Part shown: one piece after another, positions 9,431 to 21,428 of the stretch
How positions within the stretch are numbered: position 1 is the stretch's first letter
Layout of the letters: every line of letters begins with the position of its first letter
DNA from: Lysinibacillus pakistanensis
GTDB taxonomy: Bacteria > Bacillota > Bacilli > Bacillales_A > Planococcaceae
Direction of reading: 5' to 3'
Length of the DNA stretch: 60,279 nucleotides
Assembly (NCBI GenBank): GCA_001312325.1
Contig: BBDJ01000034.1
Span: 1 to 60,279 of the forward strand
The notes under the pieces: generated by a model
What the model saw: only the letters and a program-made list of their open reading frames with translations
Told to the model about the DNA's origin: nothing
Databases searched by the model: none
Program-made: the position numbers and the translations under genes

Positions 9431-11264
9431 CTATTCTTCAAGATGATATGAAGAAGATTGTAACATTTGTGCATAAATGCCACCAGATTCAATTAACTGT
9501 TGTTGAGGACCTGCTTCCACTAATTCGCCCCTGTGCATTACGAGTACAATATCGGCATTGTGTACAGTATTTAAGCGATGAGCAATAACAAAGCTCGTGC
9601 GCCCTAGCATTAGCGTGTCTAGGGCCTCTTGAATGGCAAGCTCAGTAACAGTATCAATACTGCTTGTAGCCTCATCAAGCAATAATATCTTAGGATCGGC
9701 AATTAATGCTCGAGCTATTGACAGCAACTGCTTTTGTCCCTGTGAAATTTCTCGACCATCTGCTGCAAGAATAGTATCATAGCCATTTTTTTAGCTTAAT
9801 GATAAAGTCGTGAGCATTTGCGCGTTTTGCCGCCTCTACTATTTCTTCATCGCTTGCATCTAATCGACCATAGCGAATATTCTCTCGTACAGACGCTTCA
9901 AACAAAAATGGGTCCTGTAGCACAAAGGCCATTTGAGAACGCAATGCTTGTCGTTCTATTTGTTGGACGTTTACACCATCAAATAAAACCTCACCCTTTG
10001 TTACCTCATAAAATCTAGCAATAAGCTGTAAGATAGTTGTCTTTCCTGCACCCGTCGCTCCAACAAGAGCTACTGTTTGGCCTGGCTCTACTTTAAAATT
10101 AACATCCTTTAACGTGTAAGCTTCCTCTTCTAGTTCATATTTAAAATAGACATGTTGGAAGCTCACCTGTCCTAATAGCTTATGCTTTTGTGCTGAGGCA
10201 GTTTCTACTTCAGGCTTTTCATCCAGTAGTGCAAATACACGTTCAGCACCAGCAATTGCTGATAGAACTGTATTAAATTGATTGGCTAGATCATTTAATG
10301 GGCGAGTAAACTGACGTGCATATTCAGTAAAAATAACAATGACCCCAATTGACACGTGACCATAAAGAGCAAGTACGCCCCCAATTCCAGCTACAATTGT
10401 AAAGCTCATATTGTTTAAGAAATTCATGACCTTTGGGATATAGCCCGAATATGTCTGTGCCCAAAAGCCTGTTGTTTTTAATCGCAAGCTTTTCTCACGA
10501 AACTCCTTCAGCATTCTGTCCTCTTGTGAGAATGCCTTCACAATACGTTGACCTGAAATTGTCTCTTCAATCATACCGTTAAGCGCACCAATAGCCACCT
10601 GCTGTTGTTTGAATAATGGAGCCGTTCTTCGTGTAATCCAGCGCATTGCCCAAAACATAATCGGTATAATGGTCATCGTTAATACAGTTAGCAAAGGGCT
10701 TAAGCTTAGCATGATAATTACAGTACCCGTTAGCGTTAAAACACTTGAAAACACTTGTATAAAGGAACTATTTAATGTTGAATTTACAGCTTCTATATCA
10801 TTTGTCATCCGACTCATTAACTCTCCATGTTGTCGACGATCAAAAAATGAAATGGGCAATCTTTGAAAATGTGCAAAGACACTTGTACGCAGTCTATAAA
10901 TGGTTTGCTGAGCAATACCAATCATCCAGTAATTTTGTAAAAATAACGCTACAGCTAAAAGAGCATAAATGCCGATTAACAGTATAATGCCCTTACCTAG
11001 ACCTGCCAGTTCACCATGCGTTACATACATATCTATCATTTTTCCGATTATATACGGTCCAAGAAGAGCTAAAATAGAACTTACCATAACAAGTAAAAGC
11101 ACAATTATTAAAAGTACACGTTGTTCATCGACAATTTTCCATAATCGCAACAATGTACTTCGCCAATCTGTGGCACGGGGACCCTTTTTTTTCTTGACAA
11201 CCTGCTGTACATCCTCTGTTGTCAAAATCGGCTCATAGCCAAAAGGTTTCTGGAAAAATGCCAT
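9431..11264 (-). CDS. BmrD-like ABC exporter subunit, catalytic half (frameshift)
   Basis: ABC half-exporter of about 610 aa: a cytoplasmic N-terminal extension, six predicted membrane helices (about residues 50-330) and a C-terminal ATPase. Walker A is LVGATGAGKTTILQL, Walker B ILLLDEATSSID with the catalytic Glu, and the H-loop FVIAHRLNT with the switch His. The signature loop is EISQGQKQLLS instead of LSGGQ. The start ATG overlaps the TAA of the upstream gene (TAATG), so the two are translationally coupled. The frame breaks at T7 9786-9792. With its partner it forms an asymmetric heterodimer of the BmrC/BmrD type, implying multidrug or lipid export. The exact substrate is unknown. Confidence 0.88.
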
Positions 11265-12989
11265 TATTTTTCCACCTCCTGTTGGGAGACTGCGATTTTT
11301 TTTATAGAGCTCAGAAGTTCGTAATAGCTCATTATGCGTGCCACATGCCACTACTTCCCCTGCATCGATTAATAATATTCGATCCGCTCCTTTAGCCGTA
11401 CGTATTTTCTGAGTGACAACGAGCATAGTTGCTGGTTCTTCGCTCAGTGCCTCCCATAATGCCTGCTCCGTTTTTACATCAAGCGCACTTGTACTATCAT
11501 CTAGCATTAATAGATGGCCTTTTCGTAATAACGCTCTTGCAATAGATAGCCTTTGTTTTTGACCACCTGAAAGATTAACGCCCTTCTGTCCAACTCTTGT
11601 TTCGTATCCCTGTGGAAAATCTTCTACAGAAGCATGTATTTGTGCTTGCATTGTTGCCTGTCGCACAGCAGCCATTTCAGCATCAGCGTCACCCCACCGA
11701 ACATTATCTGCAATGTTACCTGTAAATAATAAGGATTGCTGTGGGACATAACCAATAATCTCTCTTAGCTCTTGTAAGTCCCATTGCTGAATATCCTTGC
11801 CTTCTACTAAGATTCTCCCCTCAGTGACATCATAAAAGCGAGGAATGAGCTGTAATAATGTTGATTTACCTGCACCTGTAGCACCCATTATGGCTAATTT
11901 TTCACCTGATTTAACATGAAAGCTTACATTTGCTAATACGGGAGAGTCTCCACCTGGATATTTAAAGCTAACGTTTTCAAAGGCCAGTTCGCCAAAATAC
12001 CTTCCGCTAGAAGGACTTTCTACAGATGATGACTGCTCAGTGTCATTTTCAGTAGACAGAACTTCTGCCATACGCTCTGTTGAGCCTTGGCACGAGCATA
12101 AAAAAATAATAATAAACGCAAACATTGAAAATGAACCTGTCATACGCATTGTATAATTGACAATCGCCACAATATCACCAAGTGGTGTTGTACCTGAAGC
12201 AATTTGCTTTGTCCCAAACCACAAAACGGCAAGTAAGCTCATATTCATGATGAATAATAGCACAGGCATTATATACTCCATAGTACGCAAAGCTTTAACT
12301 GTATCTATTTTTAAGCGTGAAGCTACCTTATCAAAACGAGAGGCTTCATAGGTACCTCGTAAATAAGCCTTAACCAACCGAATAGCCTGTAGATTTTCCT
12401 GCAGTACACGATTTAAACGATCTATCCTCTTTTGAACAAGCCCAAAATAAGACACGCCCTTTGTCACCATAAAAATAAGAAAAATAAAGATTACGGGTGC
12501 ACCAATTACTAAAAATAAAGCAAGTTTTGCATTGACAAAAAAAGGCCATTACAATACTACCAATAACAGCTAACGGAGCCCGAAGCATAATTCGCAGGCT
12601 CATAAAAAGCACGGTTTGAACCTGTGTCACATCATTCGTTAGTCTAGTAATTAATGAGGCTGTTGAAAATTTTTGATAGGTGGCTAATGTAAATGCTTGA
12701 ATTTTTTTCAAACATCGCATTTCGTAAATCATAAGAAAAGCTTTGTGCGGTATGTGATGAAAAATATGAGTTAATGACACCAGCAAAAAAGGCTACAAAG
12801 GAAAGAGCTAATAATATAGCACCCCATTGAAAAATCATCCCCTGGTTCTGAGCTCGTACTCCATCATCTATGATTTTAGCCATAATAAGTGGCTGTACTA
12901 GCTCAACAAATAACTCTAGCAGCATTAAACATAACGCTATAAATGCTGTCCATTTATAAGGCTTTACATAGGAAAAAAATTTCTTTCAT
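11264..12989 (-). CDS. BmrC-like ABC exporter subunit, degenerate half (four frameshifts)
   Basis: Half-exporter of about 573 aa after repair, starting at the ATG 12987-12989 (MKEIFSYVKPYKW) with AGGGGGA upstream. Six membrane helices precede an ATPase with Walker A IMGATGAGKSTLLQL and the canonical signature NLSGGQKQRLSIARALL. Walker B is LLMLDDSTSALD, with Asp replacing the catalytic Glu, and the H-loop is VVTQKIRT, with Gln replacing His. These substitutions define the degenerate site of heterodimeric exporters such as BmrCD. Frames break at T8 11296-11303, A7 12537-12543, T7 12702-12708 and A7 12973-12979. Because of the first lesion the two subunits read as one false fusion. No BmrB-like leader ORF fits the 76-base spacer upstream. 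Confidence 0.87.
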
Positions 12990-13064
12990 ATTCTTCCCCC
13001 TCGTTACTTATAGGAATTTTTCGAATTTTGAATATAGTAATAAACACCTGGCTAGATAATACTT

Positions 13065-13957
13065 TTATGCTTTTTCTCCGGCTACTGAAAGCCATGTTAC
13101 ACAAACAAGCATAACAAACACACCAACTAATTGCCAAAAACCTAAAGTTGTACCGAACACAATGACTGAAATAGCTATAGCTGTTAAGGGCTCTATACTA
13201 GATAGTACGCTAGTCTCAACCGCTGTAATATATCTCATACTACTTAAAAACAGCACAAAAGCTACTGTTCCAAAGAATATGAGTGCTAGCATTAACCCGA
13301 CTATCTTTATATCTGTAAAGACATGCCATAAATTTGACTGCCATGCACGGCCAATTATCCCCAATGTTCCTCCTCCTATTAACATCCCCCAGCCAACAAC
13401 GAGCAGAACATTCCACTCTTTCATCAGACGGGCTGGATACAAAGTGTAGAAGGCAAACGTTAGACCAACGGCTACTCCCCACAATAAGGCTTTATTACTA
13501 ACTAATAAAGCGTCAAATGAAGCGTTCGTTAGTAGGAGAAAAAGACCTATAAGTGTACCAATAATCCTAACACTTGATATTTAGGGGGCCATTTCTTTAA
13601 ACTAAGGGAGACATAAGCAACAACAAAAATTGGTGCTAAAAACTGTAATAGGGTTGCTAATACTGCATTACTCGCATTAATTGCTGCCACAAAGGCAAAC
13701 TGCACGCCCAACATTCCGGCGATACCAAATATAATAAGCTGTCTACTCCACAGTTTTTGCTGCCAAATACCGAAAATATCTTTTCCTGTTAACAATAAAT
13801 ATGTAAGCAAAAGTATACCTGCAACTGTTAAACGAATTGTTAACATAAAAGACACTGTTAATGGTGTATGGCTAAGTAACCATTCCATTAAAGGCCCAGT
13901 TGCACCCCATAACATCGAGCCAGTAACGATAAATATTATTCCTTTTAAACGTTCCAT
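13065..13957 (-). CDS. EamA/DMT family transporter (frameshift)
   Basis: Inner-membrane drug/metabolite transporter, about 297 aa after repair, with ten predicted helices in two EamA repeats. The first repeat begins IIFIVTGSMLWGATGPLMEW and the second WGVAVGLTFAFYTLYPARL. The C-terminal half has the typical SSIEPLTAIAISVIVFGTTL segment. One base is missing near 13549-13552 (GG for GGG), which splits it after YQVLGLL. Substrate is probably a small metabolite; these proteins are rarely assigned. Located just upstream of the BmrCD-like genes but separated from them, so co-transcription is uncertain. Confidence 0.87.
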
Positions 13958-14144
13958 ACAATTCCTGCTTCCTATATACGTACTAAAAAAATGTTATTTT
14001 TCTTCAAAACTTTTCTTGCATTTCACTAGAAAAGTCCTAATATTTTTCATCATCAAATATTTACAAATATATTCATAATGACTAATTCCCGATAATTAAC
14101 TATAATATTAGTATATATTGATTACCCAAGGAGATCGAATAATC

Positions 14145-16168
14145 ATGAGTCATATGCATAAATCATTTACGATTGATGAACATTATTTAAATTCACTTCC
14201 TTTTCCTGCAATTGTCGTGAATCAAGATGGACAAGCAATTATTTTTGGAAAACCTGCTGAACAACTATTTGGTATTTCAGCGACTGATATTAAAGGAAAT
14301 ACTACTCCATTCATAAACGAAAATCTACTACGTGAGTTATCATACGAGACGTTTCAGGCTATTTTACACACTGATGAAAGTACGTATATCGATAAAGTTC
14401 AAGTAGTCACATTTACAAATGAAAAGATTACTACAGCATTACTAGCTAAACCATTTATAGAGCAAGGGGAGCCTTATATTCTTCTGTTATTTATGCTGCC
14501 GGAGTTAATGATTAATTCTGTGTCAAATAGCGGTACTCTTATTAATTTAAAGCAAGGGTTAGACAACTCATTTATGACCGTTACACTTGATCATGATGGT
14601 TTTATTTTAGAATGTAATGCAGAATTTCTAAAGACAAGTCAGTGGACTCCAAAGCGTGTCATTGGCAAAACGTTTTGGCAGCTATTCCCTGACAATGAGG
14701 TAAGTGAAAAGATTACAAACACTATTTGGCGTAATTTAAACAATGGTCATACGTGGCAAGGTGAGGTTGAAAAAAATTACGAAAACGGGTCAATCTTATT
14801 GGGTACTTCTAACAGCTATCCCAACGTTTAGCCTAGAAACAAATGAACAACAATTTATGTTAATCGAGAAGGATATCACGAAATCAAAGACTATCCAACA
14901 TCAATTGGAAAAAAATCGCTTATATTGATACTGAAACAGGTCTTATGAATGCACATCGACTTGAAAAAGTCATTTCCAATATGATTGAGGATGATAGACA
15001 CTTTTCTTTTGTCTATTTAAGTATCGATAAATTTTATACATTAAAAGAGCTACATGATCAGCAAATCGATCAAAGCCTTATTGTAGAATTTACAAACCGT
15101 ATAAAAATGTATTTCCAAGATAGTACAATGGCACGCATTAATGAAAATGATTTTGTTGTCATCACACCTTTAAGTGAATGGTTTATCCAAGGTTTCCTGT
15201 CTTATTTACAACAGCATCCAATTTATAGCAGCAATATTGCTGTACCAATTTCTATTAGCGGTGGTATTACAAGATTCCCGGAAGATCAAACAACATTCTC
15301 TCAACTAATGAAAGCATCTATTGCAACTATTTCTAATGTTCGTGAGGCAGGCGGCGATAAAATTGTCTCATTATCTAAAGCTACTCATAAGGCATTAAAT
15401 CGAAAAGCTTTAATTGAAAAACGTTTACTTCAGGCTCTAGATCAAAAGAATTTGAAAGTATTATATCAGCCCCAAATCGATGTTTATTCTGGGAAAATCA
15501 CAGCTGTAGAGGCATTAGTCCGTTGGGAGGATGAAGTAATCGGTGTTGTAGCACCGGATGAGCTTATTCCAATTGCTGAGGAAACTGGTCTCATCAACAA
15601 TATTGGTTCCTTTATGCTAGAAAAAGCTTGCGAGCAGGCGTTAATTTGGAAAAAAGCTGGCCTAGACATGAAGGTATCTATAAACTCTTCTGTTCGCGAA
15701 TTCCGTGATAAAAATATGGCAAAATCAATTCTAGAAAAGCTAACTAAAACGGGCTGCCCTGCCAGTCTCATTCAAATTGAAATTACAGAAAAGTTTGCCC
15801 TAGAGGCAGAGGCCGCTAGCTTCATTACTCAGCAAATGCGTAAGCTAGAGAACGAGGGAATTTCCTTTATACTAGATGACTTCGGTACTGGATATGGCTC
15901 ATTCAGATACATGCAAATCTTACCGATAGATACATTAAAAATTGATAAAACATTTACAAGCTCCTTACTAAAATCTGAGAAGACACAAAAGCTAATGCAT
16001 GGCATGGTGCAGCTTGGAAAATCAATGGAACTTAAGGTTGTAGCAGAGGGTGTTGAAACCGCAGAGCAAGCAGACCTATTAATTACTTATGGCTGTGACG
16101 CTATACAAGGCTATTATATTAGTAAGCCTGCTACTCCAGAGGAAATTGAAGCATTGCTTGTAAAATAG
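14145..16168 (+). CDS. PAS-PAS-GGDEF(degenerate)-EAL cyclic-di-GMP phosphodiesterase (two frameshifts)
   Basis: Predicted soluble signalling protein, 673 aa, starting at ATG 14145 with AAGGAGATCG upstream. Two PAS-like domains (about residues 10-110 and 145-260) are followed by a GGDEF fold in which the active motif is replaced (ARINENDFVVI where ARxGGDEF is expected), then an EAL domain. The EAL residues needed for hydrolysis are present: AVEALVRW, SINSSV, IEITEKF, LDDFGTGYGS, LKIDKTF, VVAEGVET and CDAIQGYYISKP. It should therefore degrade c-di-GMP, with the GGDEF part as a regulatory or GTP-binding domain. Frames break at A7 14770-14776 and A7 14909-14915. No membrane helices are seen. Confidence 0.9.
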
Positions 16169-16177
16169 AAAAATAAA

Positions 16178-16212
16178 AGGGGCTCCGTTGTTTTTCAAAC
16201 GGAGCCTCCTTT
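16178..16212. terminator. Bidirectional intrinsic terminator
   Basis: GGCTCCGTT ... AACGGAGCC with an 8-base loop, flanked by A-rich and T-rich tracts, between the convergent EAL and ThrE-type genes. Confidence 0.85.
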
Positions 16213-16688
16213 TATTTTATTTTTTTATAGACTTTTTGTAATTTTGCTTTACTTGAACGAATCGACCGGAATATTAATTGCATAAATACCTCTGCAAAAA
16301 CAAGACCCATAACGATAGCTCCTGTAATTAAAAATGCTTTTAACCCATACTGTAGACCTTGTAAGTAATCATCCTCTACAACGTTCCTCATGGCATTATA
16401 GGCCATACCACCTGGCACTAATGGGATAATCCCACCTACTATAAAAATAATCATCGGCATCTTAAAGCGCCGCGCATATAAATGAGCAACTATCGCAATG
16501 ACAAATGATCCGAAGAAAGAAGCATTGACGACATCCATTCCTTTTTCTGTTAAAAGGTAATAGATGATCCAGCCAATAACTCCAACAAGGCCGCAATGAA
16601 GTAGTGTTTTTCTAGGTACATTAAAAATAACAGCAATCCCAGCAGTGGCAAAGAAACTAACAACTAATTGAATGATAATATCCATCAT
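16212..16688 (-). CDS. Threonine/serine exporter, small YjjB/ThrE_2 subunit
   Basis: Intact 158-aa membrane protein with four to five helices. It is the C-terminal half of the ThrE amino acid exporter, as a separate polypeptide (YjjB-like, formerly DUF3815). Motifs: FATAGIAVIFNVPRK near the start, and GGIIPLVPGGMAYNAMR in the middle, which is the conserved repeat core. It follows the large subunit gene by only 17 bases and is surely co-transcribed. In proteobacteria the YjjP/YjjB pair exports dicarboxylates, while actinobacterial ThrE exports threonine and serine, so the substrate is uncertain. Confidence 0.88.
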   Translation of the reverse strand: MMDIIIQLVVSFFATAGIAVIFNVPRKTLLHCGLVGVIGWIIYYLLTEKGMDVVNASFFGSFVIAIVAHLYARRFKMPMIIFIVGGIIPLVPGGMAYNAMRNVVEDDYLQGLQYGLKAFLITGAIVMGLVFAEVFMQLIFRSIRSSKAKLQKVYKKIK

Positions 16689-16705
16689 ATGCTATTGTGC
16701 GCCTC

Positions 16706-17460
16706 CTAAAATGCTAGAGTGACAGCAATTGCTGCACCAATGGCAAAGGCTGTTAGAAAGGCCTCTGCCCCCTTTGCCATCCCTGACATAAAATGCCCCG
16801 CCATTAAATCACGCACTGCATTTGTAATCAATATACCTGGTACAAGAGGCATGACAGAGCTAATGATAATTTTATCAAGCTCTGTTCCGAAGCTATACTT
16901 GACTGCAAAGAAGGCAACAAATCCGATAACGAGTGATGCTGTAAATTCTGAGAAAAACTTTACTTTGGTTAAATTATTTATCATAACAAGCACTAGAAAG
17001 CCTAGCCCTCCCGCTAAACAAGCAATCGGGAAATCAGCCATCCACCCTTAAACATAATAAGAAAACATCCACTTGCAAGAGCTGCTGCTACGACTTGTAA
17101 ATAGGTTGGTAAAAAATAATTTGTTTTTTTTGTATCGACTTTAGCTCGTCATAAGCCTCTTCTAATGTTATCATGTGAGATGTGAGTCTCCGAGATACTG
17201 AATTTACCAAGGCTATTTTTTGTAAATCTGTAATTCTATTGGAAATTGATGTAATTCTCGTTGGCTGTGTCTTGCCTAACGAAAAAAATGATCCCAGTTG
17301 GTGTGGCATAACACTGCGCATCAAGCATATTTTGAGAATGTGCCATGCGTAGCATCGTATCCTCCACACGGTATGTTTCTGCACCACTTTCAATCATAAT
17401 ACGCCCTGCAAGCAATAAGCAGTCAATCGTAAATTCATTATCCGCTTCATGTAAAACCAT
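16706..17460 (-). CDS. Threonine/serine exporter, large YjjP/ThrE subunit (three frameshifts)
   Basis: About 251 aa after repair. The N-terminal cytoplasmic part (LLLAGRIMIESGAETYRVED, then QCYATPTGIIFSLG) is the DUF1212/ThrE hydrolase-like segment. It is followed by five helices with the core VMPLVPGILITNAVRDL, the counterpart of the PGGMAYNA motif in the small subunit. Frames break at A7 17282-17288 (one base too many), at T8 17124-17131 (probably one base short) and near 17040, where a G is missing before ADFPIAC. It pairs with the downstream small subunit as a two-gene exporter. Confidence 0.85.
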
Positions 17461-17710
17461 TACAGCTATCTGCCTCCTTCAAAAGGTTCCTTGCCAATAG
17501 TATCGAACTGCCCAAAAAAACTCAACTGAAATTTCAATTATTAATTCTATACTTTGGCTGTAATATGCTAATTAAAGCAAATTGATTTTATATGAAAATA
17601 AATTGCCCATAAATTGATAGCAAAACTTCGTAGATTCGTATAACTTTTTCAATGGCTAACACGTCTGATTGTATAGAAAAATAATTTAGGAAAGGAGCGT
17701 ATCCATAAAA

Positions 17711-19115
17711 ATGCCGGAACGCAGAAGAAGACGCGGCCCGATGATTGATTTTCTATTAATCGGCCTCATTATTACATTAACAACTATTATTTTAGTTATT
17801 ATCCTATCGAAAGATGACTTTAAGTTTCAAAAAAATTAGTGCCTCAAAAGAGACAGAATCAGTACCTAGTAATTTATCCACAGAAAGCTCTGCGTTTCCA
17901 GGTATACGTATTGTAACAGACGTTTCTAATGATAAACAAACACCTTTTGCTATTCATTATCCACAGACTGACAATAAAGCATTTAATGAAGCCGTTTTAC
18001 AGTACATATCGGATTCAAAAGAAACCTATTTGTCATCAATGAAAAAAAATAAAAACAAAGAGGCTATGGGCGAGCTTAACATTAGTTTAGAAACATTCCC
18101 GTACCGTGAGCACTATTATTCCTTTGTACTAACAAAAATGGTGTACTTAGGTGGGGCAAATCATGAGGTATCAACCAAGACATTTTTCATCAATAACGAA
18201 ACAGGGAAACAAATTACCATTAAAACATTACTGCAAGGCGATGAAAACAACTTAGCTACATTGGCAGCTCAAGTACGTAAAGATTTACAGCAAAATCTTC
18301 AATTAAAGGATGATCTCTTTACAGATGAGCTTGAAAAAGCAACAGAGCCTAAATGGTCTAACTTCAATCGCTTCTCCATTGTAGAGGATTCGTTACAATT
18401 CTATTTCGATGAGTACGAGATTGCTAGTGGAGCAGCAGGTGCACCAATAGTGAAGCTTCCTCTTTCGCTAATTAACCCGTTGTTAGCCTCTGATTTTCAA
18501 ATTGCTATGGAGACTATAAAACCTACGAAGCCAACTAACACAGGTGATTCCAATACGAAACGTATCGCCTTAACTTTTGACGATGGTCCACATCCAAAGG
18601 TAACTGAACAAATATTAGATACACTTGATAAATACCATGCAAAAGCTACTTTCTTTATGCTTGGTGGTCGTGTACAGTATTATCCTGATATTGCTAAGGA
18701 TGTACTTGCTCGTGGTCATGAAATAGGTAACCATACATGGAATCATCCTGTATTAACAAAGCTTTCACAAGAGCAGGTATTGAAGCAGTACACATCAACT
18801 TCTGCAGAACTAAAGAAAGCAATTAATCAAGATGCTACTGTATTTCGACCTCCATACGGCGCAACAAACGATGCTATTAACGGGCAAATACCAATTCCTG
18901 TCGTACTATGGACGATTGACACATTAGACTGGAAGCATCGTAATGCACAGCAACTATTACCGTATGTAAAAAATAATCTACACAATAATGCCATTGTTTT
19001 AATGCATGATATTCATCAATCCACTGCGGATGGACTGGATGCCGTACTTGCCTATTTACAGGGGCAAGGCTATGAATTTGTAACAGTCTCAGAGATTCTT
19101 CCCTATCGTCAATAA
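17711..19115 (+). CDS. PdaC-like membrane-anchored polysaccharide deacetylase (frameshift)
   Basis: Predicted peptidoglycan or polysaccharide N-deacetylase, 467 aa. A basic N-terminus (MPERRRRRGPMIDFLL) leads into a single membrane helix, so the enzyme faces outwards. An extracytoplasmic DUF4163/DUF3298-type domain (about residues 50-245) precedes the NodB domain. NodB motifs are complete: TFDDGPHPK (catalytic Asp and metal Asp), GHEIGNHTWNHP (metal His pair), FRPPYGA, TIDTLDWK and IVLMHDIH. B. subtilis PdaC has the same order and deacetylates GlcNAc of peptidoglycan. The frame breaks at A7 17829-17835 just after the membrane helix. Without repair the anchor is lost and reading would start inside at 17814. 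Confidence 0.88.
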
Positions 19116-19151
19116 ATAACCCTTCAAGTACTGCTTGTATCCAAAAAAGGT

Positions 19152-19188
19152 AAAAGTCCAATAAACTAAAATTAAGTTTATTGGACTT
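19152..19188. terminator. Bidirectional intrinsic terminator
   Basis: AAAAGTCCAATAAACT ... AGTTTATTGGACTTTT, a 16-bp perfect stem with a T8 tract, between convergent genes. Confidence 0.9.
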
Positions 19189-19192
19189 TTTT

Positions 19193-21297
19193 TTATTTTA
19201 TTATTAGTTTATCTAACGGTAGGAAGTCTTTTAATTGATAGCTCTTCACCTCTTTAGGAGCTACTGTATAGAGTGCATCTCCTATATATACAACACGCTG
19301 TACAAGCTGATCCCAATTTTCATATGGCTCATCTGTGCTTTCTTCAATGATATTGCCTTTTAGCACGATTCCTTTATCTGCTGTAATTTCATAGATTTGA
19401 GCTCCCTGACCTTTGTAAACAATTTCATCGCCCTTTCCTGCCTCATAAAGGACAACTGGGAAGCCAAAATAATTGTATTCCTTATTGCGGAACAATGCCT
19501 TAGGATTATATTGAACATCCGAATAAGAACCTTTACCACCGATTTTTACTGATGATTGTTCTTTTGGATTCTTGAAATCTGAAACATCAAACAATGACAT
19601 TTTCATATTAGTTGTTACTGTAAAATTTCTTTTTGAAAAAGTATCATAGCGTTGCTCTGTATCATAGCCAATTCCGATTAAATGGGTTTCATCTAATGGA
19701 TGCAAGTAATTACTAAAGCCTGGGATTTTCAATTCTCCGAGAACAGTTGGCTTTTGAGGATTTGCTACATCAATCACAAATAACGGATCGACTTGTTTAA
19801 ATGTCACCACATACGCTTTTTCACCCATGAAGCGTGCTGAATACACTTTTTCTCCTGGGGCCAAGTCTTTAACTGTGCCAAGCTCTTTTAAATTTTTATC
19901 TAAAATAAAGAGATGATTACGTGAAATATTTTTTTTCATCCCACGTATTTCCTTCAGTTGTTACAATACGGAAATTACCCTTGTACTCATCCATTGAATA
20001 TTGATTTAACACAGTTCCCTTTACTTCCGTGTTACCTACAAAATTCATGGTAGTGCCATCAACATTCCATTTAAAGATTTGTGTATTTGTTGCTCTTGGC
20101 ATCCAAATCCTCATATCCATAATGCGGTTTTCAGCAGGAACGACTGCACCGCCATCATAGACTGGTGTTGTAAGATAAAGTGCATCCTCTGACATATACA
20201 GACCGCTACTACCGCCCAAATAACCTTTTGTATTGGCAGTTGCCTTTGCACCATTCTTTAAATCTAGAGCCGTTATTAAGCTATATGTTCCATCCAGGGT
20301 ATTTGGTAAAATAGATATTTTCTCAAGAGGTAGGCTTTGGAATTCCTTCGTTCCTCTACTATCATATGTTTTTGGCTTTAAATCAATGGTTTTGTTATCT
20401 CGAAGCGCCCAATAATTTGGAAACATGTTCCCAATTAAATATAATGTGTCATTGGTAATACGAATATCCTGTAAATATCCCTCTTGCCCTACTTCACGTA
20501 AAAATTTGGGGCTCTTAGGATTTGAGATATCATACAAAGTAGCTGTTGACATGCTCGTGCCTGCTTTTTCTAAATATTTATCCCCAATTGCAATTAACAA
20601 ATGATCGTATAAAGCAAGCTTTGAAATATATTTTGAATCTTCTATTTTTAGAGTCGCTGCTAATGCTAAATTTTTTTGGATTGGTTGCATCTACCACTGT
20701 AATACTATGTTCTTTTACAGAATAAATAAAACCATCCTTTACAACGACTAAATCACCTTCTTCAACCCCCTCTACTTGATTGTTTGTCATAGAAGAATTA
20801 CTGCTTACACTTGGGCTATCTGCCTTGTTTTCCATTTCTCTACTTGAATCATATTTTACTTCCTTATCTGGGTTAGCTAAAAGAGTGTCAAAATATTGCT
20901 GTAACTCTCTCTCAGATTTTACTGCTTCGAGTTTTTCAATAATGGTAAAAGAAATTACTTGTGAGGCTGCTTTCGGTCCACCAAGTACAAAAGCGTCCTT
21001 CTGAACATGTAGTTTATAATTACCAGGTGCTAAATCACTAACAATTAATGTCTTTTTATCTTCTCCTAGTGTAATAGCTGCTTCTACCTTTTGATCCTTA
21101 CTATTTGTAACGTAAACAGTTTCTTCTGTTATCTTGCTTTCTTTCAAGGCTTTCGTAAAAGTTGCTTGCCAGCTTTTAGTGGCCATACTAACACTAGCTG
21201 CTTTTGCTACAACCGTTGGGGTCATCGTCAACGTAATAATCCCTGGTAAAATGGCGAGTATGGCAATAACCATAATTGCTATCCATTTATTTTTCAT
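19193..21297 (-). CDS. Secreted beta-propeller domain protein (two frameshifts)
   Basis: About 700 aa after repair. The N-terminus (MKNKWIAIMVIAILAILPGI) is a signal peptide or anchor. Residues 30-110 look like a SbsA/Big-type Ig domain (VYVTNSKDQKVEAAITLGED). The rest fits the secreted C-terminal beta-propeller family (Beta_propel, PF09826-like): NNQVEGVEEGDLVVVKDGFIY begins the propeller, with blades such as LYDISNPKSPKFLREVGQEG and FVIDVANPQKPTVLGELKIPG. Frames break at T7 20671-20677 and T8 19929-19936. The function of the family is not known to me. A role on the cell surface is inferred from the signal sequence. Confidence 0.85.
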
Positions 21298-21396
21298 CTT
21301 TTTTTCCTCTCTTTCATATGTTTATCAATTAGACTGCTGGAAAGTTGGAAAGTTACATTTTTCAGAAATTTTTTTTATTCTATTATTACTCCATAA

Positions 21397-21428
21397 GAAA
21401 AACGAGAGGAAGACTCTCCTCTCGTTTA
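21397..21428 (-). terminator. Intrinsic terminator of the lysine-catabolism-like operon
   Basis: On the minus strand AAACGAGAGGA ... TCCTCTCGTTT is followed by T-rich sequence at the stop codon of the acyl-CoA dehydrogenase gene. Confidence 0.75.

Noticed and set aside
9777..12470. A single 897-residue frame with two ABC modules, which could be read as a natural fusion
   Set aside because: The join crosses the T8 run 11296-11303. Removing one base restores a normal stop and a TAATG overlap with the next start, so it is two genes.
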